Below are positions 52,187 through 63,691 of a stretch of 64,000 bases of DNA, in pieces; positions within the stretch are counted from its first letter, which is position 1, and each line of letters opens with the position of its first letter. The notes beneath the pieces are model-generated. The model had not been told where the DNA came from. It did not search any database and was given only the letters and a program-made list of their open reading frames with translations. The DNA comes from Neoarius graeffei (lineage: Eukaryota > Chordata > Actinopteri > Siluriformes > Ariidae). The position numbers and the translations under genes were made by a program. Location: assembly GCF_027579695.1 (NCBI RefSeq), contig NC_083577.1, positions 57,256,283 through 57,320,282 on the forward strand, given 5' to 3'.

Positions 52187-53306
52187 GATTCATTGAAAGG
52201 ACTTGATGTTACATATCCCAATATTTGCACCATTTGTAGGACGGGTGGGCGCTACACAGCTTTTTTACAGCGGGACACATCGTCAGTTGTGTACCTGAGC
52301 GTCACCAGGTGTTTCGGCCTCTTAACACAATACACCCTCTGCTGAGGCAGGCCCACCACAAGTTGATCAGGCCCGGGTGTGTGTCCCACTGCTAGCTGTT
52401 CCTAGCAGCCCAGATGGTATCGCCTCTCTTCAGCCATAACCAATGGCTTGTTCTCTCTGCAGTGTTGGCCAGTTCTTTGATGGCTTATCTGTGCACCTGC
52501 CCCCTGACTCCAATCTCCCTAAGGAGCTTTGCTGTTGTGCTTGCCACAAAGTCCCTGCAGCCCACCTCCACTGGACGCACCTTTATCTTCCAACCTTTGT
52601 CCTCTGCCTCAGCTGCAAGGTCGGCATAACGCAGCTTCTTGCGCTCAAAGGCTTCTTCAAGGGCATCCTCCCAGGGAACTGTTAGCTCAATGATGTAGGC
52701 GAGCCGGCAGGAATTAGACCAGAGGACGATGTCTGGACGAAGGGTTGTAATTGCAATCTCTGGAGGGAAGATGAGCCTCTGGTCTAGATCCACTCTCATC
52801 TGCCAGTCCCTGGCTGCATTCAGTGGGGACAGATCCACGCTTGAGGGCCCCCCCCCCCACGCTTATCACCCTCCCGCACAAACAGTGGCTGGTGACTGTG
52901 CGCATTCTGGATGCTGACGAGCTTGCTGTTAGTTGCGACTCTCTTGCACTCAAGTTTGTCGGCCAAACACTTGAGAACTTGGTTATGTCTCCAAGTGTAT
53001 CTGCCTTGAGTGAGGCTAGTCTTGCAGCCAACCAGAATGTGTTTGAGTGTTGCAGGGGTTGTACACAGGGGGCAAGATGGGTCCTTTCCAAACCACAGGT
53101 GCAGATTAGTGGGAGAGGGTAGAACATCATATGTAGCTCGGATGATGAAACTCAACCAGTTGGACTCCATGCCCCAAAGCTCGCTCCATGTTAGTTTCTT
53201 CCTCTCAACCCCCTCCCACCTCATCCAGCGGCCCTGTTTGGCTTGTGCCACAGCTTTGGAGCATCTGGCTGCTTCTTCCTGTCGTCGCACTTCCTCCACC
53301 ACCAAA
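52187..53306 (-). mobile_element. 5'-truncated RLE-type LINE (R2/NeSL-like) C-terminus
   Basis: An 1120-bp insert between 77-bp direct repeats (52110-52186 and 53307-53383, about three differences). The minus strand encodes the end of a non-LTR retrotransposon protein with a zinc-binding and restriction-like endonuclease region, followed by a 3' UTR of about 200 bp. Confidence 0.8.
52390..53305 (-). pseudogene. RLE LINE protein, CCHC and endonuclease region
   Basis: Minus strand from 53305: LTWSELWGMESNWLSFIIRA, TNLHLWFGKDPSCPLC, then TLKHILVGCKTSLTQGRYTW (a CxxC...H...C zinc-binding block typical of RLE LINEs). A poly-C tract at 52847-52859 breaks the frame. It resumes as RLIFPPEIAITTLRPDIVLW, AYIIELTVPWEDALEEAFER and KKLRYADLA. 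The PD...E.T...ERK pattern matches the PD-(D/E)xK-like endonuclease of R2/NeSL-group LINEs. An older-style family name is not assigned. Confidence 0.75.
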
Positions 53307-53570
53307 GATTTTCACACATTTGTCCTTGCAAAAGGCTTCCAGTTCTACAACCCCGATTCCAAAAAAGTTGGGACAAAGTACAAATTGTAAATAAAAACGG
53401 AATGCAATAATTTACAAATCTCAAAAACTGATATTGTATTCACAGTAGAACATAGACAACATATCAGATGTCGAAAGTGAGACATTTTGAAATTTCATGC
53501 CAAATATTGGCTCATTTGAAATTTCATGACAGCAACACATCTCAAAAAAGTTGGGACAGGGGCAAATAGA

Positions 53571-53813
53571 AAAAGAAATAAAATAAAAAAAGCTCTGGTG
53601 AGAAGCGGCAGCCAGAACGTAAGCGGTTCTTTCCTCTGGCCCAGCAGAGAGTTGGTGCTAGCCTGGAACCGTTTTTTCTGGCCCCAGAGCCAGTTCTTTG
53701 TCAGTGGAAACAGAAAACCCGGTTCCAAACTAAGCACTGGCCCCGAACCAGCCCTGGAACTGCTTTGGTGGAAAAGGGGCATGAGTGTGCCTCCCCTGTG
53801 GCTGTTTCAGCCC
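53571..53813. repeat. Partial MITE-like repeat
   Basis: Text around ctggaaccgttttttctggc, ccagttctttg and the end ggtggaaaaggggcat resembles one half of a dispersed fish repeat with ttttccac-type ends. Only one end was found. Confidence 0.4.
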
Positions 53814-54897
53814 TTAAAGTGCATATCACGGGTAAATTCAGGAGCAAGATCAATGTAATTCCCCTATTTTATATTATACTTTGGTCAAATATCTGTCCCA
53901 TTTTGCATTTTGTGCAATTTTTTTACCTTGCACAGTACCAGAAAAATTCAGTTGAAATCAAGTCATTTGAGGCGAATTGGTCCACCTCTGAAAAAACTTG
54001 GCATTTGGATTTCCCGGGAAACATTGATTTTCGTGACGTCGCGTGCGGGACGCCTCCCTCTGAATCCTACGTCAGCACTGGTTTGTTTATGAGAAAATGA
54101 CCTGGTGGTTTTCTGCAAATTTCTTCGTTATTGCGTAATTATTAAAATGGTTAACAGATGTATCGTAGGAGGGTGTAGCAACACCAATCTTGATGGGATT
54201 AGTACTCATCGTTTCCCAAAAGGCCAGACAATCAGTGCGTTTACATGCACATAGAGAGAATCAAATTTCTGCCGTTGCTCGACTGAAATCGAAGTTCAAA
54301 ATGCCATGTATACACCTTAATTCGGCTGAAATTGAACCGAACTTGATTTCTCGGAATCGAGCTACACGACCTAGATTATGCGATTTCTGCCGAGCTACTT
54401 GGTGCATGTATACCCTATCGACCTAGTAGTCGAGCTACTTACTGCCCCTTCCGGAAGTGATGAGTGACGAGACCACAAGCGGGAAACACAACAGCCTCGG
54501 TCGGCATGACAACGAATCATGACAACGGCATGAATCTTTTCTTTTTGTGGCATTGTTTGCACTGTTAAAATTTAGCTCACTTATGGCCCTTTTCCACTAC
54601 CCTTTTTCAGCTCACTTCAGCTCGCTTCAGCTCACTTCAGCCCGACACGGCTCGCGTTTCGACTACCAAAAACCAGCACGACTCAGCTCGTTTCAGCCCT
54701 GCTTAGCCCCTAAAACTCGCACCGTTTTGGAGTGGGGCTGAAGCGAGCCAAACCGTGCCGACTGAGGTTGGGGGCGTGAGCAGACACTCCCCTGTGCACT
54801 GATTGGTGAGGAGGAGTGTCCTCACATGCCCACACACGCCCCGCGAGCGCGCTGGGATCTGTAAACACCGCAAACCCGGAAGGAGAAGAATTATGAA

Positions 54898-55017
54898 TTA
54901 CGAGAATTTCTGAAGCCTTATGCGCCTCGCCTCATCTATACGCTCTTGCCAGTATTTGTTGGCGTTGTCGGTGACAACAAGCCACAGCACCAAGACCAGC
55001 AACACTAACGACTCCAT
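54898..55017 (-). CDS. Conserved 39-residue frame in C1
   Basis: ATG at 55017 on the minus strand; a hydrophobic start MESLVLLVLVLWLVVTDNAN then YWQERIDEARRIRLQKFS. The same frame with the same length exists in C2 at 57900-58019, differing at only a few residues. It may be the truncated N-terminus of a Harbinger transposase or accessory protein. Function unknown. Confidence 0.4.
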   Translation of the reverse strand: MESLVLLVLVLWLVVTDNANKYWQERIDEARRIRLQKFS

Positions 55018-55128
55018 GTCCTCCATGTTTATTGTTTACTATTCGGGTGGTGAGACTACCGCTTAAAAGATCACTGAATCAGTGACATACAGAGCATCGT
55101 GGACGAGTTCGCGGAGCGCAAGGCTCGT

Positions 55129-55770
55129 CGTATGCCCTTCAAATAATGCGCGCAGTAGGCTATTGATGTTTTATTATGAGCCATGTACAGTATGTCGCCT
55201 AATGTTTTTTTGTTTCTGAGTTACATGTTCGTTTGAAGGACTTAATGTACAAAATAACATAGTTGCACCCCGTAGTGTTGAAATTGGTAAACACAGTGCA
55301 TTCAGTGAGGTTTGCACCGCCCTCCTTTTATTTCTGACTCTTCCTGTCACCACTCTGAGCGCTCATTCGTATGCCCTTCAAATAATGTGTGCAGTATAGG
55401 CTATTGATGTTTTATTATGAGCCATGTACAGTATCCTAATGTTTTTTTGTTTCTGAGTTACATGTTCGTTTGAAGGACTTAATGTACAAAATAACATAGT
55501 TGCACCCTGGAGTGTTGAAATTGGTAAACACAGTGCATTCAGTGAGGTTTGCACCGCCCTCCTTTTATTTCTGACTCTTCCTGTCACCACTCTGAGCGCT
55601 CATTCGTATGCCCTTCAAATAATGTGCGCAGTATAGGCTATTGATGTTTTATTATGAGCCATGTACAGTATCCTAATGTTTTTTGTTTCTGAGTTACATG
55701 TTCGTTTGAAGGACTTGATGTACTAAATAACATAGTTGCACCCGGTAGTGTTGAAATTGGTAAACACCGC
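55129..55770. repeat. 237-239-bp tandem repeat, about 2.7 units
   Basis: Units start with cgtatgcccttcaaataatg at 55129, 55368 and 55605. The third unit is incomplete. Near-identity between units points to recent amplification inside C1. Confidence 0.92.
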
Positions 55771-56946
55771 AGTTGCGGACATTTTGTAGCCTAAAATGAT
55801 GTTATGATAAGCTTTAATAAAGGGCCCGGTCATTTGCCCCGCCCCCGGCCCGGCTCTGACTTGTTCCGCCACTGTCACTGATGTCACTGTTTGCGCTGCT
55901 TAACGACATCACGTGACGTCCACCCACTTTCACTAACTCCACCCAATGTGTCCACCCACTTCCAGCCAGCACGGTTCAGCGCGGTTGTAGTCGAAATGCA
56001 ACTCCAACAGCCCCGCTCAGCTCGACTCGGCTCGACTCGGCACGGCACGGCTCAGCCGCGTTTGTAGTGGAAAAGCGGCATTACTGTATCACCAAATACA
56101 TCTGTACAGCTGTTGCATAGCTGTGAATTGTGTACATAAACAAGTCATTGTATTTGTGTGTGTGTATGTCCAACATCTGAAGAATGTCAATAAAAACAAA
56201 ACAATTGAACTTTCTGTGTGTTTATTAAGACATAAGTTAAATTGTAAGCAAAAAAAATATTTTTTTGTAAGCAAAAAATGGACTTTAGAAAAATATACAA
56301 TTGTGCAAAATAAGTTGTCTTACAAAACAGTGGTCTGCACTGGACAGTTTGTAGCCATACAGTCTGTTAGAGCAAGCCTAACAGCTTGAACACGGAACTG
56401 CCAGTGTTGCCAGATTTTAAGTGCATTTTGGCGGATTTGAACATGTTTTGGGCTGGAAAACGTCAGCAGTATCTGGCAACACTATAGCTCTTCTTCATGA
56501 TGACAACCGGAAGTGTACCAACACGATGGGGCGTGTAGCGCCACCTGTGGCTCGGGTGCACAATGCACCTCACACAATAGCTCGATTTTACAGTTGCATG
56601 TAGGATTGGATTTCTCTGGCACCCCTGCTGGGACCCTTTGCTCGATTACCGACAGTAGCTCGATTTGGATGTGCATGTAAACGTACTGATTGAGGGAGAA
56701 ATGGGAGCGCTTGGTCTACACAGGTTGTGCACTGAAACCATGCAAAGCTCGCGCAGCCTGCTGGCGCTTCCGCAGGTAACGTCACGAATCTGGCTCCAGA
56801 CTCCCTTGGGATTTTTCCAGATGCGTTTTTTTTTTTTCTGCTGTAGACAGATGGCCTTGTGCAAAATTACCTTTCTGGATGAGTGTGTAAAGGGACATGC
56901 TTTCATATAAAAAAAAAATGAAATTGGTCCAGAATATGCACTTTAA

Positions 56947-57460
56947 ATCATCTTCAGTGCTTGAAGAAGCCCACCCAAAAAAACTTCATCAGCTTTGACT
57001 GTGCCATTGTTTGGTTCATGCAGAGATAATTACCACTTCACACTAGGCTGATTAAGACGTATTGCGATTGGTTAAAGCTTGGCGCCTATTTGGTCATTGT
57101 GTGTCATCGATTTTTATTGGTCACAAGCACGTGCTCATTGTTTACACTCTGGCTTCCTGCTGTCTTTTCACTGGGGTTGGGTTTCAACAAACGAAGGGAT
57201 TTGTGGAGGGATTTCTAGAAAATATGACTTTACGATGATGGCAAATACATTCGTCACTCTGACGACTGCTAGTAATTTTCCCTTCGTCACTGATGGATTA
57301 TGTTCGTCAATGACAAGCGCCAGCGAGAACCCTGCAATACCTGGTAGCTCTTGAAGTACAAAGTTATTGAATCATGAGCATAAAGCATTTGCAATCCATT
57401 TAAACTGCTGTCTCTCTGTTAAAAGCTGATTGCGCCTGTGTGTTGGTGTGTAATTTACAG
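56947..57460. other. DNAJC15 intron 1, 3' part
   Basis: Unremarkable intron sequence leading to the exon 2 acceptor. The open frame 57079-57354 shows no recognised domain. Confidence 0.5.
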
Positions 57461-57512
57461 GGCAGCACACTGATCGCAGTTGGGCTTGGGGTTGCTGCAG
57501 CAGGATTCGCAG
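57461..57512 (+). CDS. dnajc15: DNAJC15 exon 2, transmembrane segment
   Basis: A 52-nt exon with acceptor taatttacag and donor gtaagg. It encodes GSTLIAVGLGVAAAGFAG, matching the human DNAJC15 membrane segment (SLIAVGLGVAALAFAG) almost residue for residue. Phase 0 in and phase 1 out fit exon 1. The intron between them is 8.1 kb and consists mostly of transposons. The next exon (RYAFRIWKP region) was not found before 64000. Confidence 0.92.
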
Positions 57513-57659
57513 GTAAGGAAACCTGAAGTAACATATTCAGAAATTGTTTGTCATGAAACAGTGTGGCTTTTCATCTGTAATTTGTCAGACACCCCTGCAG
57601 TAGCACAGGGTTCAACTCTCCCCGTCTCCCGGAGAGTGTTACTGACTTATGCCGCTTTT

Positions 57660-58323
57660 CCACTACCAACGTGGCTGAGTCGGGCTGAGCCGTGCCGTGC
57701 TGAGTCGAGCTGAGCGGGGCTGTTGGAGTTGCATTTCGACTACAACCGCGCTGAACCGTGCTGGCTGGAAGTGGGTGGACACATTGGGTGGAGTTAGCGA
57801 AAGTGGGTGGACGTCACGTGATGTCGTTAGGCAGCGCAAACAGTGACATCAGTGATCTTTTAAGCGGTAGTCTCACGACCCGGATAGTAAACAACAAACA
57901 TGGAGTCGTTAGTGTTGCTGGTCTTGGTGCTGTGGCTTGTTGTCACCGACAACGCCAACAGATACTGGCAAGAGCGTATAGATGAGGCGAGGCACATAAG
58001 GCTTCAGAAATTCTCGTAATTCGTAATTCTTCTTCTTCCGGGTTTATGGTGTTTACAGATCCCAGCGTGCTCGCGGGGCGTGTATGGGTGTGTGAGGACA
58101 CTCCTCCTCACCAATCAGTGCACAGGGGAGTGTCTCCTCACGCCCCCAGCCCCACTCGGCTCGGTTTGGCTCGCTTCAGCCCCACTCCAAAACCGTGCAA
58201 GTTTTGGGTGCTGAGTAGGGCTGAAGCAAGCTGAGTCGTGCTGCTCTGAGGTAGTCGAAACGCGAGCCGTGTCGGGCTGAAGTGAGCTGGAGTGAGCTGA
58301 AAAAGGGTAGTGGAAAAGGGCCA
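57660..58323. mobile_element. PIF/Harbinger-like MITE C2
   Basis: Ends as in C1 but opposite orientation; TTA at 57657-57659 and 58324-58326. 664 bp, lacking the tandem repeat block of C1. It lies 150 bp after DNAJC15 exon 2. Confidence 0.85.
57900..58019 (+). CDS. Conserved 39-residue frame in C2
   Basis: ATG at 57900; MESLVLLVLVLWLVVTDNAN then RYWQERIDEARHIRLQKFS and stop. Same length as the C1 frame, with substitutions K to R and R to H. Confidence 0.4.
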   Translation: MESLVLLVLVLWLVVTDNANRYWQERIDEARHIRLQKFS

Positions 58324-58446
58324 TTAGTGACACTCGTACTCATGAACCTGCAGCGCTTCTGATTTCACATGGAAATTAAAAATGTCAAAGCAAAGTTAGA
58401 TCTGGAAATAATAAAGGCTAGCCTTACTTTTTTCTTTGACAGAAAG

Positions 58447-60051
58447 CAGGGCTCGACATTAACTTTTAAACCCACTTGCCCTGGGAGGCAAATTTCCACT
58501 TGCCCCCCAATATTATCATCTGCCCCCTATTTTGCGAGTACTCCTTTTTTTTTTTTTTTTTTAAGGAAAATCATAGAATAGTTGTGAATTGCAACATAAA
58601 ATGAAGCTCACACATTGAGTTGAAGTTTGGTTATTGTTTAAGTTTATTATTAAGTTTGGTTATTGGTTACTTTTTATTTGTAACACACATTAACAATTTT
58701 ATCCAAAATAGTTTTTCCTGCCTTAGTCGATTTATTTCCATTTCACATGCATGCAGCTGTTGTAAAGTTCAGTGTGTTTGTGTAGAACTCTCAGACTGTT
58801 GGTTAATTACTCGATAATGTAGAAATCATAAAATAGAAATCTATAACAAAGTTTGTATGAAGAAAACAATAGGTTACCAAGACTTTTGAACAGTACTGTG
58901 TTTGAGAATATTTATATATTGGGGTTGTTTTTTTTTTTTTTTTTGTTATATCGTCCACCTCTAGGTTAAAAAGCAAACAAACCAGTGCTGCATCATGACA
59001 GACAGGATAATGTTTGAGTTTAAAATTATTGTTTAATGTGTAGGTTGTGGGTGTTTTTTACACAGATCTGACAACCTGTAACTGAATCACCGTCATGATG
59101 CAGCGCTTTTTTTTTTTTTTTTAAATAAACTTAGAGGTGGATAATAATAAAAAAAATTATATATATATTTTGCACAGGACTGTGCTCCTCTGATAACAGA
59201 AACAAAGCTCCAGCTCTCTCTGCTCTTAATCTGTTCTTTCAGGATTTATCGCACATGTCACCCTTTGTTGAGTTTTTTTTTTTTTTTTTATGCCCGAGTT
59301 GTTTGAAACCAATCTGGGTTTTCTGTGTCGAATAAGGAAGAGACTTCACCTTTAAGAAAATCAAACACTTTCATGAAGGAGCTAACTCGATTGCGAGCAG
59401 AAAAAAATAAAACGAGATTCTTAAGCAAACTCTTCCATCCTCACTTCCAACTTTGTTTTTGTAAAATACATTTTAAATACAATCGTGAATTTCTCTGGAG
59501 TTTTCAGGCTGAGCTCCTCTCTTCGTATACTTTAATTCCTCGTTTCCTCGTTGTTCTTGAAGCATTTGCTTCCCTTTGTTAACATTTTTCTTGATAGCGG
59601 CGAGACGGTAATGCCTTTTATCTATTTCTCTGTTTGAACAAGCAAAAACAGCACAAAAATTTAACAATATTGAAGACAGATTAAGCCTTGCTTGCATGAA
59701 AGACAGTGTCTGTCTGTCCCCAGCTGTAATTATCACGTGATGCGGGAAGTCATGCACAAGGGGTCTATAAACAGTACACGTACCATACTACAACAGCGGG
59801 GGGATATAAAATAATTTGCAAAGCAGTAAATGAAATCGAGACTAAGAAAACAGCCAATACAGTGGCGGATAGTGAGGGACATGTTTAGGATCTGAAATAA
59901 AAGATCAAAAAGCCTAATTTTTGTGCTGCTAGTTCGTAATATATGCTCATTCCAACTTGTCCGGTTGGGCATGTCAGGGGCATATCTCACTTGCCCGAAT
60001 GCATGTTTCACTTGCCCTGGGCAATCGGGCAGTCCTTAATGTCGAGCCCTG
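58447..60051. mobile_element. hAT-like element G
   Basis: Ends CAGGGCTCGACATTAA at 58447 and its complement at 60051. CAGGG-type start fits hAT, but the flanking octamers do not match clearly. Both ends also contain text reading cttgccc repeatedly (58478-58530, 59990-60025). Interior AT-rich with several poly-T runs; no transposase. Confidence 0.75.
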
Positions 60052-60381
60052 GAAATGTATATTTGTTTGTATTGTATTCATTTGTTTTATTTTTGTTTTT
60101 TGACTTCTGTGACCAAAGCGTACAGACGAGAGCTTTTATTCCCCTTATAACACTGTCCAGACTCTTCACAAATTGTTGCTGGACCAGTTTTAGTACTAGA
60201 AGGAAATTCATTCAGTCAGTGTATCTGTTAAAACAGGAGTGCTCGTGGTTCTGCTCTTGCATGTAGATTTTAGGTTATTTCTAGGAGAACTAGGGGAGTT
60301 CAAGGGGTGAGATTCCTAGGACAGTTTTATAAAAACTCTCTGAAGGGCAGTTGTTTAAGATGGAACTTTAGATGTGTAATG
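60052..60381. other. Intron or intergenic DNA
   Basis: No exon or repeat recognised between elements G and H. Confidence 0.4.
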
Positions 60382-61682
60382 CAGAGATGCCTACTAGTAC
60401 GGATTGGCCGTATTTTGTACGGAAAAGTTACGTAAATACGATGTTACGGCAAACAGTGTTATTCTGTACGGAATTATTATAAAGTCTTAAATTCCAGTGA
60501 GTTGTTTTTAAATGTCCAAGCGACTTTTTCAATCCATGCGTGATTCACGGCTATTTATTTTTACGACAACCACACATGCTGTGTGTGACATGCGCAGATA
60601 CCGCACATGCTATGTGTGACATGCGCAGATACCGCACATTTGTTCGCGCTATTTTCACAGGTCTCAGGTGTTCCTCCCACAATATACGGTAGAATGGCCG
60701 TGCATTACACCCAGTCAAAAGGGCAACATTGGATACGCGCACTGCAAACTGTGTAGAACTGACATTAACATCACTCATGGTGGTCGCGATGACTGCAGGC
60801 GGCATGTCAACTACAAAAAACATATGGAGTATGCTCAAATGGCGAGTCAGGTGGAAAGTAAATCTGGGGGTATCCAGCAGTTTTTTACGAAATCTGTGGA
60901 TGAAAAGACACGGAACGTGACCCGTGCTGAAGCGGTGATGGTTGACCTATGCTTGGAGTTGAACTTACCAATTAGTACCATGAAATGTGAGTTAAACTTA
61001 TTCAGTTTCTTTTTACATGTATGATTTTTATTCGCTGAAATATCAAACACTGGCTGTACTTCTTTAATTCAAAGTCTTTTCAGTGTTGCAAGTACAAATG
61101 TACATGTAGTATGATCAAAAACAGAATTTTATGATTAGTGTTGTTGGGATTGTGGCAAAAAATTGATCATTCCACTGTTTTAAATACAATTATAAATGTC
61201 ATGTCTCTTCTGAAGCATTATGCTGAAGTATTTACATATTGGGACATTGTTATCTTAATGTCGGACTCTCTTTGGCATGAAATAAGAAATTTTTAAAAAA
61301 TTTTATTAGAATCCGTTAACAGGTAGAACATTTTGCCAGGCAATATAATATAATACTTTTGAGGAGTTACATTCAATACCAATGATTGGTAGTCAACCGT
61401 AATGTCTGCAAACAGGGAACACTATTGTATTTAGAAAAATGTGATATATTGTACGCTCTAGAAATTTGTTGAGTGGAAATTCAATTGAGATGGCTGCTCG
61501 TGTTTTGTTTATTCAGTTCACACAAAACAGTACTTTTTAAGAATTTAAATGTTAAACATATTGGTATATACACCTCTTTATAATGGAAATGCGCATAAAT
61601 TAATGTTACTGAAAGTCATTCCAAAATACTGAAAAATGTTTTCAAGAATACTGAAATTCAAAATTTGGGGTAGGCATCTCTG
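60382..61682 (+). mobile_element. hAT-like element H with a BED-like exon
   Basis: Ends CAGAGATGCCTAC and its complement, flanked by GTAATG (60376-60381 and 61683-61688). 1301 bp. Contains one putative transposase exon; the rest of the transposase is missing. Confidence 0.72.
60661..60985 (+). pseudogene. BED-like zinc-finger exon of a hAT transposase
   Basis: Between an acceptor-like ttttcacag and a GTGAGT donor the frame is open: FLPQYTVEWPCITPSQKGN, AHCKLCRTDINITHGGRDDC, RRHVNYKKHMEYAQ, then GGIQQFFTKSVDEKTRNVTR and EAVMVDLCLELNLPIS. CxxC followed by H...H is a BED-type finger, and the downstream text resembles ZBED-like hAT proteins common in fish. No start codon in frame, so it would be an internal exon. 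Labelled pseudogene because no further exon is present in the element. Confidence 0.6.
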
Positions 61683-61688
61683 GTAATG

Positions 61689-62463
61689 GCATTTTTCATT
61701 ACAGCTACCAAATATATATATATTTTTACTGAAAATATATGCAGTTGGCTTTACACTGTACAATTGTCAGCCCACTTTTGCTGTCAGAGACAAAAATTGC
61801 AATATCTGTCGTCTGAGAACTTGATGTGCTCACCAGCAGCCAGTTTCGTGCCACTGCAGCCAAAGACAGCAGACAACAAAGCCGTACCTTTCTTACAACA
61901 TAATGATACTGGAATTGTCAGTGTTACAAAATAAATGTACGAAAATATTTATTAAAAGTAAAATGAAAAAAATATATTATAAAAATATTGTCAGTGTATT
62001 TTTGACAATATTTTGTCAGTATCATTTCATGAAGCCTGTATTGGGACGTGTCCCATATTGTGGCTTTAGTGCACTGTCTCATGACTAATTGCAGGTTTAT
62101 CGTTAGAGGATGTATAATCTGATATACAGTATAATCTGACATACAGTACATAACACAATGACAGTCTGTTATAGAATTCAGGCATGAATTATATGTGTTA
62201 TGGAAGCCAAGAATTATGTTGCTATTTTATAGGATTTTACTGAAAAGAATCTCATATTGTGCGACAGGTAATAATCTGAAGACATTTGTAATCACTGACT
62301 TTAGAAAGTCCTCAGTATATGCATACCTGTGACTGCAATAATTCAGTTGCATATTAATATGCCAGATTTTAAACCACTAAACAGTTGTACTTAAGCCAGT
62401 TATTATTTAGTTATAAAATTGCAGTAACACACAGCCTGTCATGGCTTTTTGCTTTATTAGAAA
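61689..62463. other. AT-rich region, nothing recognised
   Basis: Low-complexity AT-rich DNA with short frames. The expected third DNAJC15 exon was not found. Confidence 0.4.
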
Positions 62464-62477
62464 ATGGATTTTATTAA

Positions 62478-63543
62478 GGGTGGCATGGTGGTGTAGTGGT
62501 TAGCACTGTCACCTCACAGCAAGAAGGTTCTGGGTTTGAGCCCAGCGGCCGGCGAGGGCCTTTCTGTGTGGAGTTTGCATGTTCTCCCCGTGTCTGTGTG
62601 GGTTTCCTCCAGGTGCTCTGGTTTCCCCCACAGTCCAAAGACATGCAGGTTAGGTTAACTGGTGACTCTAAATTGACCGTAGGTGTGAATGAGTGTGAAT
62701 GGTTGTTTGTCTCCATGTGTCAGCCCCGCGATGACCTGGCGACTTGTCCAGGGTGTACCCCGCCTCTCACCCATAGGCCAAGTTTACATTAGACCGTATC
62801 TGTCTCGTTTTCTTCGCGGATGCACTGTCCGTTTACATTAAACCGCCTGGAAACCCCGGGAAACGGGAATCCGCCAGGGTCCACGTATTCAATCCAGATC
62901 GTGTCAGCTCCGGTGCTGTGTAAACATTGAGATACGCAAATACGCTGTGCTGAGCTCTAGCTGGCGTCGTCATTGGACAACGTCACTGTGACATCCACCT
63001 TCCTGATTCGCTGGCGTTGGTCATGTGACGCGACTGCTGAAAAACGGCGCGGACTTCCGCCTTGTATCACCTTTCATTAAAGAGTATAAAAGTATGAAAA
63101 TACTGCTAATACTGATGCAAATACTGCCCATTGTGTAGTTATGATTGTCTTTAGGCTTGCCATCCTTCCACTTGCAAGTGGTAAGTGATGTGCGTTGGGA
63201 TCACACACACAGCGGCTCAGTCCCGAATCACTGCTTGTGCACTTCACTCGCGCGCTGTGTGAGCTGCGCAGGGCCAGATTGCGCACCCTCCAGAGGGCAC
63301 TCGCTGTTCAGGGCGGAGTGATTTGGAGCGCAGGATGCCTGCGGAGCCGAGCGTATCCGTGTATTGGTGTTGCTGTGTGCACGCAAATATGTGTATTGGT
63401 GTTGCTTTGTGCACACTAATCGTTTTAAAAACTTTAATCTGATGATCCGCTGATACGGTCTAATGTAAACATGGGCATAGTCAGCTGGGATAGGCTCCAG
63501 CTTGCCTGCGACCCTACACAGGATAAGCGGCTACGGATAATGG
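62478..63543 (+). mobile_element. SINE interrupted by TIR repeat B
   Basis: SINE head and core at 62478-62776, tail at 63481-63543, 14-bp target duplication atggattttattaa (62464-62477 and 63544-63557). TIR repeat B copy 2 lies between. Confidence 0.93.
62777..63475. mobile_element. TIR repeat B, copy 2
   Basis: Ends G(C/G)CCA(A/T)GTTTACATTAGACC-like inverted repeats; flanked by CATAG (62772-62776 and 63476-63480). Interior nearly identical to copy 1 (34478-35160). Confidence 0.85.
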
Positions 63544-63622
63544 ATGGATTTTATTAAAACAAGTGTTTTGCTGGACACAAAAAACACGGACAGCATCTCA
63601 TGAGTAAAATTTGTTTTTTGCG

Positions 63623-63627
<5 letters not shown>

Positions 63628-63690
<63 letters not shown>
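63628..63690. repeat. (TA)n microsatellite
   Basis: About 60 bp of uninterrupted TA. Confidence 0.95.

Positions 63691-63691
<1 letters not shown>

Larger units (their letters stand above)
51799..53345. mobile_element. Tc1-like element fragment, family E, interrupted
   Basis: Left end CAGTGGTATGCAAAAGTTTG at 51799 after TA; text typical of the transposase-proximal region (ctttggcaagtatcacagc, attttcacacattcgtgc) runs to about 52150. It is then interrupted by a family B element at 52151, which is in turn interrupted by an RLE-type LINE with a 77-bp duplication. No right end found. Confidence 0.75.
52151..53570. mobile_element. Tc1-like family B fragment, split by a LINE
   Basis: The end CAACCCCGATTCCAAAAAAG occurs at 52151 and again at 53348, because the LINE insertion duplicated it. 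From 53348 the element continues for about 220 bp in the orientation opposite to copies 1 and 2 (its ends region with ctcaaaaactgatattg and gacagcaacacatctc) and is then truncated. Confidence 0.8.
54584..56080. mobile_element. PIF/Harbinger-like MITE C1 with TTA duplication
   Basis: Ends TG(G/C)C(C/G)CTTTTCCACTAC as inverted repeats, flanked by TTA (54581-54583, 56081-56083), the typical Harbinger 3-bp duplication. Subterminal regions contain repeated cagctc(g/a)cttcag motifs. It holds a 39-residue frame and a 237-239-bp tandem repeat. C2 (57660-58323) is a shorter relative. Confidence 0.8.
54234..56688. mobile_element. TIR repeat A, copy 4, inverted and interrupted
   Basis: Same sequence as copies 1 to 3 but in the opposite orientation; ends CAGT(G/A)CGTTTACATGCAC. 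Interrupted by C1 at 54584-56080. Confidence 0.85.
53818..56942. mobile_element. Kolobok-like TTAA element, copy 2, with nested insertions
   Basis: Ends AGTGCATAT as in copy 1, with TTAA at 53814-53817 and 56943-56946. The same THAP-type start MVNRCIVGGCSNTNLDGIST is readable from about 54149. It is interrupted by TIR repeat A copy 4 (54234-56688), inside which lies the Harbinger-like element C1 (54584-56080). Without these it is about 670 bp, like copy 1 (693 bp). Confidence 0.8.

Noticed and set aside
60668..61024. Third DNAJC15 exon
   Set aside because: The open frame is a BED-like finger inside a TIR-bounded hAT-like element and has no similarity to the DNAJC15 region after the membrane segment.
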